Below are positions 12,655 to 25,478 of a stretch of 64,000 nt of DNA, one piece after another; within the stretch, counting starts at the first letter, position 1, and every line of letters starts with the position of its first letter. The stretch lies in assembly GCA_032207245.1 (NCBI GenBank), contig CM063501.1, positions 76,954,186 through 77,018,185 on the forward strand. The letters run 5' to 3'. The position numbers and the translations under genes were made by a program. The notes beneath the pieces are model-generated. The model was not told where the DNA came from. It searched no databases and was given only the letters and a program-made list of their open reading frames with translations. The DNA comes from Pardosa pseudoannulata (lineage: Eukaryota; Arthropoda; Arachnida; Araneae; Lycosidae).

Positions 12655-13085
12655 GGAGGTCTCTCGAGTCCGCGGATATTAGCTCAAGCCGTATGTGTCT
12701 CCTGGATAGTGCTAAATGAGAGACTAACTTCATGATTATGCCTTCTTTATGTATATACAGGTATCACGAGCCCGAGGTACCTTAGTGATCTGGGTCTTCA
12801 GTTCTTCCTGGTAGACCAGAACTTTACTTCGTAGTGATTGCTCCTAGTTGGACAAAATTAAAATCGGACCATAACGATCCTTTGGTAGGTCAGCAATGGT
12901 TTGGTAGCCACTTCGAATCGCTGGCGTGGCATTCCGGTCTCCAACAGTTATCTTGCTGTATGTCTTCCGATTTGTCATCGTAATAATTCTGCTTACCCAC
13001 CAAAGAGATGAAAGACTGAGTGAAACTTGCCCAGCCCGAGGATAGAAGCTTGGGCATGTATCTTTTGAGCCCGAAGAGCTACCCA
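12655..13085. repeat. Dispersed repeat, copy A (partner at 33270-33605)
   Basis: Words such as GTCTCTCGAGTCCG, GAGCTCAAGCC-like, TAAATGAGAGAC, GTGATCTGGGTCTTCAGTT, TCCTGGTAGACCAGA and GCTGTATGTCTTC occur in the same order here and at 33.3-33.6 kb, over more than 320 bp at moderate identity. It is much less AT-rich than its surroundings. An 80-codon minus frame (12844-13086) runs through part of it but is not conserved as a frame in the other copy, so I do not call it coding. The element class is not recognised. Confidence 0.65.
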
Positions 13086-13533
13086 AATGCCTCTGTGTTT
13101 CAAGCTATAATTTGAAATCCTCAATAATTGAAAATCTTAAAACACAGATATTCTATCTATATTGATAAGATGGTATTGATATATGTCATTTATGGCTACC
13201 ACACCTTTCAAATTAAGCGCTATCATTAAGTATTTCAAATTAAGCGCTATAATTAAGTATACTTTGATTTCTGTTTCCGGAGCAGATGTCTCTTTGAAGA
13301 TCCAAAAGTCTTTCAATCAGACATCGAACAATAACTATTTTTCCAACAAGCCGCGTCTACTTTAAAATCTGATACGAGAATAAATAATAATGATATGATA
13401 AGATCTTGTATTAAATACAATTTCATGTATTGCACACACGATCGCATTCTTTCTTTCAACTTACAACTATTGAAAAATTTTTATTTTAAAGTTAATTTGT
13501 CCCGAGAAGTGGCAAATGACAGTAGTTATATAG

Positions 13534-13653
13534 AATACTGATGAGATAGTAGAATGTTTTGAATTCGGTACCCAAACTAAAGTTAGAGCTAGAAAACAAA
13601 AGCGTACTGACGATGCAGAAGCTTTCAATGAACCCACAATAGAAAAAAAATAA
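13534..13653 (+). CDS. Weak candidate terminal coding exon
   Basis: After GTTATATAG (a possible acceptor ending at 13533) a frame runs 39 codons to a TAA. It has mixed, coding-like codon use and a charged product that includes FGTQTKVRARKQKRTDD. The block is less AT-rich than its flanks. No initiator, upstream exon or known domain is visible and the pyrimidine tract is poor, so chance is a real possibility. Confidence 0.15.
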   Translation, partial: NTDEIVECFEFGTQTKVRARKQKRTDDAEAFNEPTIEKK

Positions 13654-13794
13654 GGGCAATATAATTTTTTCAATTATTTTCTAGACATTACCCTTAAGAC
13701 TCTCAAATTATTCACGCTTGTCCAAACGCATCTCAAAATACTTCAGTTTTTATGACATTTTAGAATTCGAGAATATAAATGGAAAAATGTAACG

Positions 13795-16700
13795 GAAAGT
13801 TATTGCACCATTAGGGAGTGAATCCTTTAGAGAATAAATCTATTTAAATGTAAATGATCTACAAGAAAAATTTCAAAATGTATCCCTAATGTTATCATAT
13901 TCTACGAAACATTTGGATATTTAAAATAATTTGTTTAAATATAATTCAATTACTTTGTATCCGAATACTGTTGTAGCTTTAAAAATGTTATAAACAGTCC
14001 TGTCTCTATAGCTAGAGGTGAAGATTTTATTTTCAAACTAGTTAAAATTTAATAAAGTTATTGCACCGTTAGGTAGTGAATACTTTAGAAAACAAATTGT
14101 ATTTAAATGTAAATGATCTACAAGAAGAATTTCAAAATATATCACGAATATTACCATATTCTATAAAACATTTGGATATTTACAATCATTTGTTTAAAAA
14201 TTAATTCAATTACTTTGTATCCGAATGCTGTTGTAGCTTTAAAAATGTTATAAACAGCCCTGTCTCTATAGCTAGAGGTGAAGATTTTATTTTCAAGCTA
14301 ATTAAAATTTAATAAAGTTATTGCACCATTAGGTAGTTAATACTTTAGAAAATAAATCGTATTTAAATGTAAATAATCTACAAAAAAGAATTTCAAAATA
14401 TATCACGAATATTACCATATTCTATAAAACATTTGGATATTTACAATCATTTGTTTAAAAATTAATTCAATTACTTTGTATCCGAATGCTGTTGTAGCTT
14501 TAAAAATGTTATAAACAGTCCTACCTCTATAGTTAGGGGTTTTCAAATATTTTATTTTTATACTAAAGTTTAATAAAGTTATTGCACCATTAGGTAGAGA
14601 ATACTTTAGAAAATAAATCGTATTTAAATGTAAATGATCTACAAGAAGAATTTCAAAATATATCACGAATATTACCATATTCTACAAAACATTTGGATAT
14701 TTAAAATCAATTGTTTAAAAAATAATTCAATTACTTTGTATCTAAATGCTGTTGTAGTTTTAAAAATGTTATAAACAGCCCTGTCTCTATAGCTAGAGGT
14801 GAAGATTTTATTTTCAAGCTAATTAAAATTTAATAAAGTTATTGCACCATTAGGTAGTTAATACTTTAGAAAATAAATCGTATTTAAATGTAAATAATCT
14901 ACAAAAAAGAATTTCAAAATATATCACGAATATTACCATATTCTATAAAATATTTGGATATTTACAATCATTTGTTTAAAAATTAATTCAATTACTTTGT
15001 ATCCGAATGCTGTTGTAGCTTTAAAAATGTTATAAACAGTCCTACCTCTATAGTTAGGGGTTTTCAAATATTTTATTTTTATACTAAAGTTTAATAAAGT
15101 TATTGCACCATTAGGTAGAGAATACTTTAGAAAATAAATCGTATTTAAATGTAAATGATCTACAAGAAGAATTTCAAAATATATCACGAATATTACCATA
15201 TTCTACAAAACATTTGGATATTTAAAATCAATTGTTTAAAAAATAATTCAATTACTTTGTATCCGAATGCTGTTCTAGTTTTAAAAATGTTATAAACAGT
15301 CCTGTCTCTATAGCTAGAGGTGAAGATTTTATTTTCAAGCTAATTAAAATTTAATAAAGTTATTGCACCGTTAGGTAGTTAATACTTTAGAAAACAAATC
15401 GTATTTAAATGTAAATGATCTACAAGAAGAATTTCAAAATATATCACGAATATTACCATACTCTATAAAACATTTGGATATTTACAATCATTTGTTTAAA
15501 AATTAATTCAATTACTTTGTATCCGAATGCTGTTGTAGCTTTAAAAATGTTATAAACAGTCTTGCCTCTATAGTTAGGGGTTTTCAAATATTTTATTTTT
15601 ATACTAAAGTTTAATAAAGTTATTGCACCATTAGGTAGAGAATACTTTAGAAAATAAATCGTATTTAAATGTAAATGATCTACAAGAAGAATTTCAAAAT
15701 ATATCACGAATATTACCATATTCTACAAAACATTTGGATATTTAAAATCAATTGTTTAAAAAATAATTCAATTACTTTGTATCTAAATGCTGTTGTAGTT
15801 TTAAAAATGTTATAAACAGCCCTGTCTCTATAGCTAGAGGTGAAGATTTTATTTTCAAGCTAATTAAAATTTAATAAAGTTATTGCACCATTAGGTAGTT
15901 AATACTTTAGAAAATAAATCGTATTTAAATGTAAATAATCTACAAAAAAGAATTTCAAAATATATCACGAATATTACCATATTCTATAAAACATTTTGAT
16001 ATTTAAAATCATTTGTTTAAAAATTAATTCAATTACTTTGTATCCGAATGCTGTTGTGGCTTTAAAAATGTTATAAACAGTCCTGTACTCTATAGCTAGA
16101 GGGAAGAATTTTTTTTTTTATAATAAAAATTTAATAAAATTATTGCACCATTAGGTAGTGAATACTTTAGAAAATAAATCGTATTTAAATGTAAATAATC
16201 TACAAAAAAGAATTTCAAAATATATCACGAATATTATCATATTCAACAAAACATTTGGACATTTAGAATAATTTGTTTAAATATAATTCAATTATTTTGT
16301 ATCCGAATGTTGTTGTGGCTTTAAAAATGCTATAAACAGTCCTGTCTCTATAGCTAGAGGTTTTCAAAGATTTTATTTTCATAATAATTAAAATTTAATA
16401 AAGTTATTGCACCATTAGGTAGTTAATACTTTAGAAAATAAATCGTATTTAAATGTAAATAATCTACAAAAAAGAATTTCAAAATATATCACGAATATTA
16501 CCATATTCTATAAAACATTTTGATATTTAAAATCATTTGTTTAAAAATTAATTCAATTACTTTGTATCCGAATGCTGTTCTAGTTTTAAAAATGTTATAA
16601 ACAGTCCTGTCTCTATAGCTAGAGGTGAAGAATTTATTTTGAAAATAATAAAAATTTAATAAAATTATTGCACCATTAGGTAGTGGATACTTTAGAAGAT

Positions 16701-17715
16701 GAATCGTAATTAAATGTAATAAGATCTACAAGAAGAATTCGAAAATATATCCCGAATATTACCAATTTCTACGAAACATTTGGATATTTACAATCATTTG
16801 TTTAAAAAGTAATTCAATTACTTTGTATCCGAATGTTGTTGTAGCTTTAAAAATGTTATAAACAGTCCTGTCTCTATAGCTAGAGGTGAAGATTTTATTT
16901 TGAAAATAATAAAAATTTAATAAAGTTATTGCACCATTAGGTAGTGAATACTTTAGAAGGTGAATCGTAATTAAATGTAGCAAGATCTACAAGAAAAATT
17001 TGAAAATATATCCCGAATATTACCAATTTCTACGAAACATTTGGATATTTACAATCATTTGTTTAAAAAGTAATTCAACTACTTTGTATCCGAATGTTGT
17101 TGTGGCTTTAAAAATGCTATAAACAGTCCTGTCTCAATAGCTAGAGGTTTTCAAAGATTTTATTTTCATAATAATTAAAATTTAATAAAGTTATTGCACC
17201 ATTAGGTAATAAATATTTTAGAAGATGAATCGTACTTAAATGTAAAAAGATCTACAAGAAGAATTTCAAAATATATCCCGAATGTTACCAATTTCTACGA
17301 AACATTTTGATATTTAAAATCATTTGTTTAAAAAGTAACTCAATTATTTTGTATCCGAATGCTGTTGTAGTTTTAAAAATGTTATAAACAGTCCTGTCTC
17401 TATAGCTAAAGGTGAAGAATTTATTTTGAAAATAATAAAAATTTAATAAAATTATTGCACCATTAGGTAGTGAATACTTTAGAAAATGAATCGTATTTAA
17501 ATGTAAATGATCTACAAGAAATATTTCGAAGTATATCTTCAATATTATCATATTCTACGAAACATTTGGATATTTAAAATCATTTGCTTAAATATAATTC
17601 AATTATTTTTTGTATCCGAATGCTGTTGTGGCTTTAAAAATGTTATAAACTGTCCTGTATCTATAGCTAGAGGTGAAGATTTTATATTCAAACTAATTAA
17701 AAAGTTTAGTTTTAA
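13795..17715. repeat. Satellite array, about 260-bp unit, about 15 copies, with 520-bp dimer phase
   Basis: The word TTATTGCACCATTAGG marks units at about 13800, 14058, 14318, 14579, 14839, 15100, 15360, 15620, 15880, 16140, 16404, 16666, 16926, 17191 and 17452. Spacing is 258-265 bp. From 14318 to 15880 two unit types alternate: one has CTCTATAGCTAGAGGTGAAG, the other CTCTATAGTTAGGGGTTTTC. This gives three 520-bp higher-order units that are nearly identical, so recurring 88-codon minus frames here are by-products. Each unit contains CTCTATAGCTAGAG, a near-palindrome. Confidence 0.97.
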
Positions 17716-18340
17716 AAGTTTTAAAAGTTAAACAAACCAAACTTTTATAAATCTTTCATTAATATTTATTAAATGTTTAGTGCAGTTTTTTATCTCAATT
17801 TATAGGTTGTTTGAAAAAATAATTAAAAGGGAACCTTTTGGAATCTTGAATTATACTCAGGGATTGACTTTTGTGAAACTCAACAGAAAACATTTGGTTA
17901 CAAAAAATCGTTTTCAAAACACGATATAAATGATTTTTTTTGTCTTCGAATCGGTAAATGAGATATCTAAAGTACAGACCTTTTCTATTGCTTTCGGTAC
18001 TCTTTGTAACTATGATTAGAGGTAACCGATCCCAATTATTTTTAGTGAAACCGAACAGTATTACATCCAATAACAAACCCCGGTCGGCTTTTCAATTATT
18101 CCGAGCAATTTAAAATACACCTCTTTACTACAAACCCAACTGGAGAACACATTATCTAACTTTCCTTTATATTTCTCTCTGGAGTATAATTACAAAATAA
18201 TGCTCTCAAGAATCTCCCGCCTGTAGAAGAAAAAGAACACTTCTATCATTTTTAATGACGTACAACTCTTCAGAATAAACCAAAAAGCTAACTTATATAA
18301 CTTTCATTAGCGAAATAAATAAGAAAATGCAATAAATTAC
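17716..18340. other. Spacer between two satellites; unrecognised minus frame
   Basis: A 93-codon minus-strand frame (17795-18076) is the longest non-repetitive frame outside the gene at 53.5 kb. Its product is rich in Phe, Ile, Tyr and Lys, as expected for translated AT-rich DNA, and has no recognised domain. I do not call it a gene. The rest is AT-rich unique sequence. Confidence 0.35.
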
Positions 18341-19655
18341 AGAACTTTTCCCTCTTATGAGGAACGGTACAGAGAGTTCAGTAAACTGCTCAGTAAGTTT
18401 TTTAGCATATTTCTTAGAGCTCGGGAAAAAACTAGTTTAGTTTGTTTTTTCATTCACATACGTTAAGAAAATAAACTGCATTACTTTCGTCTGTAGATAG
18501 CTTTTATCTATAAAATATAAAAAAAAAATTTTAACGGGAAAATTTAAGGATTATTCTTTTAATGCCTTTAATGCCTCATGAGGAACGGTACAGAGAGTTC
18601 AGTACACCGCTTTGTGAGTTTTTTAGCATATTTCTTAAAACTCGGGAAAAAACTAGTTTAGTTTGTTTTTTCATTCACATACGTTAATAAAATAAACTGC
18701 ATTACTTTCGTCTGTAGATAGATTTTATCTATAAAAGACAAACAATATATTTTAACAGGAAAATTTAAGGATTGTTGCTTTAATGCCTTTAATACCTCAT
18801 GAGGAACGATACAGAGAGTTCAGTAAACCGCTTTGTGAGTTTTTTAGCATATTTCTTAAAACTCGGGAAAAAAACTAATTTGGTTTATTTTTTCATTCAC
18901 ATACGTTAAGAAAATAAACTGCATTACTTTCGTCTGTAGATAGATTTTATCTATAAAAGATAAAAAAAAATTTAACAGGAAAATTTATGGATTGTTCTTT
19001 TAATGCCTTTAATGCCTCATGAGGAACGGTACACAGTTCAGTAAACTGCTCTGTAAGTTTTTTAACATATTTCTTAAAACTCGGGAAAAAACTAGTTTAG
19101 TTTGTTTTTTCATTCCCATACGTTAATAAAATAAACTGCATTACTTTCGTCTGTAGATAGATTTTATCTATAAAAGATAAAAAAAAATTTAACAGGAAAA
19201 TTTAAGGATTGTTGCTTTAATGCCTTTAATACCTCATGAGGAACGATACAGAGAGTTCAGTAAACCGCTTTGTGAGTTTTTTAGCATATTTCTTAAAACT
19301 CGGGAAAAAACTAGTTTAGTTTGCTTTTTCATTCACATACGTTAAGAAAATAAACTGCATTACTTTCGTCTGTAGATACCTGTTATCTATAAAAGATTAA
19401 CAATGTATTTTAACAGGAAAATATAAGGATTGTTGCTTTAATGCCTTTAATGCCTCATGAGGAACGGTACACAGTTCAGTAAACTGCTCTGTAAGTTTTT
19501 TAACATATTTCTTAAAACTCGGGAAAAAACTAGTTTAGTTTGTTTTTTCATTCCCATACGTTAATAAAATAAACTACATTATTCGTCTGTCGATAGCATC
19601 TATAAAAGACAAACACTGTATTTTAACAGGAAATTTTAAGGATTGTTGCTTTAAT
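18340..19655. repeat. Satellite array, about 220-bp unit, 6 copies
   Basis: The word GAGGAACGGTACAGAGAG marks units at about 18361, 18582, 18802, 19023, 19240 and 19460, spaced 217-221 bp. Each unit also has AACTCGGGAAAAAACTAGT, TTCATTCACATACGTTAA and TTTCGTCTGTAGATAG. A palindromic stretch TAGATAGATTTTATCTATA recurs. A diverged single piece of the unit plus the array's right flank reappears at 25077-25265. Confidence 0.96.
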
Positions 19656-19780
19656 GTCTAAATTACACTCTCTATGATAATATACTAGGCGGAAATGTAT
19701 TGTTGCTATTGGCAGTGTCATTATTTGTAACCCTAAATCGCTCTGAGTGTAAACGACAGGGCGATCTTTTGCTTTTAGGT
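19656..19780. other. Right flank of the 220-bp array, duplicated at 25.1 kb
   Basis: The segment with CTATTGGCAGTGTCATTA and TCTGAGTGTAAACGAC is present in diverged form at 25195-25265, directly next to a single satellite unit fragment there. It is non-coding. Confidence 0.7.
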
Positions 19781-19920
19781 CAGGGGTGGGCAAATACTTT
19801 TAAGCGCGGACCAAAATGAAATTTTCACAATGTCTCCCGGGCCGGACAAAACCGCGTACTCTGTGCACGTGCGAATGTTTTGGGTGGAGTTCTTTCCCTG
19901 CCCAAGAAATGTTTTTGACA
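19781..19920 (+). mobile_element. hAT-like left terminus, other end not found
   Basis: CAGGGGTGGGCAAATACTT followed by a GGGCCGGAC segment is the typical start of hAT elements. I searched downstream for a complementary end (TTTGCCCACCCCTG-like) and did not see one, so the element is truncated or its right end has decayed. No transposase frame is visible. Confidence 0.5.
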
Positions 19921-20950
19921 AAAACACTATAAGTATCATTTTAAAGCATTGGGACAGAGAAATTTGACAGTTATTAAAAGATAATAGTAATAATAAATTG
20001 TCTTACTTAGGTGTATATGCGAACAATTTGTGCCCAGTAAAATATGTCACGTAATTTTTAAAAGAATATGCTCCATTATATTAAATTAATGGTCATTAAA
20101 TAAATCAGTTAATGAAAAATTTTATTTTAATATTTATTTATACCTTAACGATACAAATTATTTTATTTTGATCATAGTTATTACCTTTTTATATTTATAT
20201 TACATTTTGTAAACATAATAGTAAATAGAATTATAAAAAGAAAAGACAAACATCAAACGTTAAAATAGAATAGTTTTAGTTAAGGCGAAACATAAAATCT
20301 GGAATGTTCATTTGATGCAAATTAATACGAAATAAAATTCCCTTTTATTATGCACTATTTTCTAATTTAGTTCAAGTGCAATATGGCAACACTTTTAAAA
20401 AAGCGTAAAATCTACATAAACACCGATAAATTCTCATGATCTGCAATATTACGTACGCTGAGCAGAAGAAGTTCTTTATTCAAATTTTACATTACATCCA
20501 TTTCCAGCTGCTTGGGATTTGCATTTGTTTATTCATTTGCATTTGTTAACACTCTATTTTCTATAACACAGCGCCAAATATTGCCCTAGGTTTGACTTTT
20601 GGAACTAATTTGTTTTTATGCAGAATCCTTCGTCCCCCTTTATTTTCTTTACTTCTATATGTCAGTCTCTCTATTAGTCTCTTTATTTGATTTTCTGTGT
20701 GTACTTATTATTTTACTTTGCATATTTATATATATATATTTTATCTTATATTATTTTTTTTTTCTTTTATTAAAATGCTTCTTCATTTTATCTTAGTTTT
20801 TTTTATTTTTTTAGTATTCTCTATTCTTCTTTTTTGTTTTAATCTTTAAATATAATAATGATTAATATATATATATTTAATTATAAATATATAATATATT
20901 AATATTTTATAAGATATAAAATATAAAAATATATTTTGTATTATTATATA
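19921..20950. other. No gene recognised; AT-rich, T-rich stretch before (TA)n
   Basis: Unique AT-rich sequence. The 65-codon plus frame at 20599-20796 reads as Phe, Leu, Ile and Tyr from T-rich DNA and is not credible as a gene. Confidence 0.5.
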
Positions 20951-20955
20951 TATTA

Positions 20956-21310
<355 letters not shown>

Positions 21311-21549
21311 AATACGCACTAGTAAATATATAAATCAGTCCACTCTCAAGTAATTCTTTTTCTCTCTTTATTAATTTCACAATTAACAATGGCTTTATTA
21401 ACTGCTAAAAAGGCAGTTTTTACTGCTTCGAGGAGACATCTGCCTATAGTATTGCTTATCGCTTGAATATCACTGTTGTATATGTATAATAACGCGATTA
21501 CAAAAAGAATTATTAAAATCTCTTAAATTACTCTATATTTTAAATCCTA

Positions 21550-21730
<181 letters not shown>

Positions 21731-22067
21731 ACAACTCGGGATGCAGAATTAAGACGAATGGAAAACAGTCTTCTTGATAATAATAAGTTTCATTAACTCA
21801 TTATTCTTAAGGAAAGCAACATGCGCCATTTTCATTGTTCGTGGCGGAGCTATGCGTGAAGGTGTTGACCTCTCCATGTCCACGTGCCAAACAAGCTTAT
21901 CTGTTTGCAAGCTCATTAAATAGCTCAAAAATGCTTCCGCTTGACCGGATTATCCTGAAAGCTTACGCGAGCGTGGGTCTTTTTAATTTATTTTATTATT
22001 ATAAAAGAGTTCTCTTTTTAAAATCGTTTTTAACTTACATGATTTAACTATTTTTTAGACCTGACAT
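21731..22067. other. Unassigned, less AT-rich segment between two (TA)n tracts
   Basis: Contains a moderately balanced stretch (21830-21990) with a 70-codon plus frame at 21835-22047. I recognise no domain in it. It could be a fragment of an older element that the TA tracts flank. Confidence 0.25.
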
Positions 22068-22220
<153 letters not shown>

Positions 22221-22297
22221 ATATATATTTAAAATCAAGTTAAAGAAGAAGTAGCAGAAAATCGTATATAATATCCTAATTCAACAAAAAATTAACT

Positions 22298-22600
22298 AAT
22301 GTTAATGACAATGCATCTTCATATACAGGATACAGTTGAGTTTCTTAAACAAAAACAAATTAAAGTGATATAACATCCGCCGTATTCACTTGATCTAGCT
22401 ATGTGTAACTTTTGGTTATTCTTTAATCTAAAAAGGAACTTACGTGGACGTCGTTTTCGTTCAGAAGAAGAGATTAACCTGGCTATAAATGCATTTTTTC
22501 TCCTAATCCAAGAAATGAATGGCTTGAGGCATTTAATGTGTGGAAAATTCATCTACAAAAGTGCATTGATGCTTTAGGAGACTATTTTGAACACACCTAA
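22298..22600 (+). pseudogene. mariner (DD34D) transposase C-terminal remnant
   Basis: Translated pieces in order are DNASSYT, VEFLKQKQIKV, HPPYSLDLAMCNFWLF, LRGRRFRSEEEINLAIN and [14 protein letters not shown], ending in TAA at 22598. They match the C-terminal half of mariner transposases: the second catalytic Asp in the HDNA-like motif, the third in YSPDLAPCD, then the family C-terminus. The two Asp codons are 85 bases apart, which is not a multiple of three, and stops interrupt the frame, so the gene is dead. The N-terminal DNA-binding half is missing. The sequence to about 22655 is probably the old 3' untranslated and terminal part. Confidence 0.85.
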
Positions 22601-22653
22601 AATTTTGTAAGTATAACTTTAAAAATTATTTGTATCTCAAAATTTTCAGAGTG

Positions 22654-22655
<2 letters not shown>

Positions 22656-22712
<57 letters not shown>

Positions 22713-22838
22713 GTATATGTATATATATATGTATATATATATATATATATGTATATATTTATATATATATGTATATATAATATATAATATATATTTATAT
22801 ATATATTATATATATATATTTAATATATTATATATATA

Positions 22839-22896
<58 letters not shown>

Positions 22897-23061
22897 GTAT
22901 TTAATATATATTTATATATATAAATATACATAATGTCATATACATATATATATATATATGTTTAAAACAAATATATATATAATATATATACATATATATA
23001 TAAATATAATATATATATTTATTTATTTATTTATTTATTTATATATATAATATTTCATTTC

Positions 23062-23103
<42 letters not shown>

Positions 23104-23125
23104 AATATACATATGTGTGTGTGTG
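22656..23125. repeat. (TA)n microsatellites with (TTTA)n patch
   Basis: Alternating TA with ATG interruptions from 22656 to 22960, (TTTA)n at about 23020-23045, TA again to about 23100, then a short (GT)n. The 97-codon Tyr-Ile frame at 22630-22923 is an artefact. Confidence 0.95.
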
Positions 23126-24184
23126 TTTAATTCAATAAAATAACAAAAATATAAATTCAATTTTTTTTAAAATTCGAAGTTAGGAGCAATTTAAACAACG
23201 TGTGTGAAAAAAGATGTTAAATATGCGAAATACTTCATTTGAAGCACCATAGTTGAGCCTTAGAGAGTCTACAATGTTCATATCATAATCTGGTAAATTC
23301 TTTCTTATTTATGTTATTAAAATAGAGTTTGAAGTGAGGCTAAAGATTTCTGTTTGAATTGGCTTAGTTTTGAAATTCGTATGAAGAAACGCATTGTATG
23401 GGTATTTATGAGCATTTCAAAAATGAGTATTTATGAGCATTATTTATGAGTTTCAAAAACCAAGAAAAGTTTTTGTATTAGACATTTTTATGTTTACATA
23501 TTTTTAAATTGCAGAATCAAAAATTGATGCTAATTTAAACAGTTCCGTGATATACTATGCCTAGAATATCATGTAACATTTGCAATTTTTCATGATACAT
23601 TTTAAAACAACATCATTCGATTTCAATTTGAAGCACTGGAATTCGACGAATGCTACATTTGCATAAATTTTATACTTGTGACATTGATTCATTGCTATGT
23701 AGAATTACTAATGGTAAATGCAGAATAGTTTTCTGTCATTTAAAATTCTCTAAAAGGAAAATAAAAGCCAAATGTCTTGAAATCTATTAATCTCCTGAGA
23801 TGTCTTGCGATACTATCACAAGCTATATACAAACATTTTGGTCGGAAAATATCAATCACTGGGATTCGAGATATATATTAAAACTTCGTTTAACTCAGCA
23901 ATCAGAAATACTGAGTTAATATCCATTTAGGACAAAATCAATGACTGGAAAAGATAAATCACCGATAATTGATCATATCTTTCGGAAGTGCGCTTATGCT
24001 GTTTCAAGCAACACTAGACAGAAAAACTGAACTATAAATGCATTTAAAAAGAAGTAGAATAATGCAGTTTTAGTAAAAAGAAAATTGTTTAACTGTCCAG
24101 AAAAAAGTTTTATTTTTTCGCGATTTTTAATCGTTTGCTATCAATGCAGTTAAACTACTCCGTATCAATTGGTCTTCGATTGCT
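23126..24184. other. No gene recognised; AT-rich unique sequence
   Basis: A short local duplication ATTTATGAGCATT is present near 23400-23450. Nothing else could be supported. Confidence 0.5.
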
Positions 24185-24790
24185 TCAAGGCCATAATTAC
24201 CCGGTAGGTGCTTGACTGTCTTCCATCTATATGAAAGTTTACGTATCAATATGTTATTTATATGTAATTGTATCTATATGCATCTATATATTATTTATAA
24301 GTAATTGTATCCGCAATTATAAGGGCCCTAAGGACCCGGATAGGTACTTGATTGCCTTCCATTTATATGTAATTATATGTATCAATATGTTATTTATATG
24401 TAATTCTATCTATATGCCTCTATATATTATTTATATGTAATTGTATCCACAATTATACGGGCCCCAAGTACCAGGATAGGTGCTTGATTGTCTTCCATTT
24501 ATATGTAATTGTATGTATCAATATGTTAATTATATGTAATGGTATCTATATACATCTATACATCATTTATATGTAATTGTATCCACACCTTTCGGGGCCA
24601 TAAGGACCCGAATAGGTGCTTGATTGTTTTCTATATTTAATTGTATGTATCTATATGTTATTTATATGTAATTGTATTTATATGCATCTATACATTATTT
24701 ATATGCAATTGTTTCTATACGCATCTTTATGTTATTTATATGTAATTCTATCTATATGCATCTATATGTTATTTATATGTAATTGAACTG
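24185..24790. repeat. Tandem array, about 136-bp unit, about 4 copies
   Basis: The word ATAGGTGCTTGATTGTCTTCC recurs near 24204, 24339, 24476 and 24612. Between occurrences lie internal short repeats of TTATATGTAATTGTAT and TCTATATGCATC. It is a nested minisatellite, and the 69-codon plus frame within it is an artefact. Confidence 0.9.
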
Positions 24791-24817
24791 GTCTTGATTG
24801 TTCTGGTTCTTCGGCAG

Positions 24818-24954
24818 AATTAACTGATAGAATATTTTCTAACCTCTCCGATCTGGATACCTTGAAAAATTCTTTATTTGCAGAATTATCTGATGTCGAC
24901 GAAGCACAAAGTTTAAAAACACTTCCTAAACGTTTAAAATCAAATGAAACCTAA
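24818..24954 (+). CDS. Candidate terminal coding exon, unrecognised
   Basis: A pyrimidine-rich run ending TTCTTCGGCAG (24807-24817) makes a good splice acceptor. From it an open frame runs to TAA at 24952-24954. The product includes LTDRIFSNLSDLDTLKNSLF and DVDEAQSLKTLPKRLKSNET: acidic, Leu-rich, plausibly helical, with codon use unlike the AT-rich surroundings. The frame is also open for several codons upstream of the acceptor. A decayed version of the final part and its downstream sequence seems to recur at 25360-25460. No upstream exon or known domain is visible, so it could be a gene's last exon or an element fragment. Confidence 0.3.
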
Positions 24955-25076
24955 TTGCTAATATTTTTCACAATTTAATTAGAAAACGATAAGTTAACAT
25001 TGTATTGCATTATAATATCAAACACTTACGAAAGTCAAATACTTAAGAAAATACAGAGCATTAATTTTGTATTCAA

Positions 25077-25265
25077 ACTGCATTTCTTTCGTCTGTAGAT
25101 AGCTTTTATCTATAAAAGATAAATTAAATTTTTTTCAATAAAATTTTAATGAATTTTGCTAAATTTGAATCTCTATAATGATATTCTAGTATAGTTGCTA
25201 TTGCCAATGTCATTATTTGTAACCTTAAATTGCTCTGAGTGTAAACGACCGGGTGAGCTTTTGTT
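25077..25265 (+). repeat. Solitary fragment of the 220-bp satellite plus its flank
   Basis: CTTTCGTCTGTAGATAGC and TTTATCTATAAAAGATAAA match the 220-bp unit, followed by ATTATTTGTAACCTTAAAT and GCTCTGAGTGTAAACGAC matching the right flank of the array at 19.7 kb. The piece therefore derives from the array's right edge, or both derive from one ancestral locus. Confidence 0.8.
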
Positions 25266-25478
25266 TCTCAATACTGACAGTCAGTATCTTGATTGAATCA
25301 TACAGTTGTCATAAATATTCGTAGATTTTCTAAATCGGCTTTAAATTATTGATTCCGGTCTAATCGGGTCTCGTTTAAAAAATTAACTTACTCTTAAGAT
25401 CAAATTAAACGAAATTGCTATTTTTTTTTTCATATTTTAAACAGAAACCGATGAGTTAATGAAAACCAAAATAATTAA

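Noticed and set aside
14412..17551. Repeated 74-88-codon minus-strand frames with conserved protein sequence
   Set aside because: They recur once per 260 or 520 bp because the satellite DNA is repeated. Other units break the frame and the composition is AT-driven.
17795..18076. 93-codon minus frame between satellites
   Set aside because: No domain, start context or splice signals. The residue content is what AT-rich DNA gives by chance.
19781..20600. Complete hAT element from CAGGGGTGGGCAAA
   Set aside because: I could not find the matching right end or target duplication, so only the left terminus is annotated.
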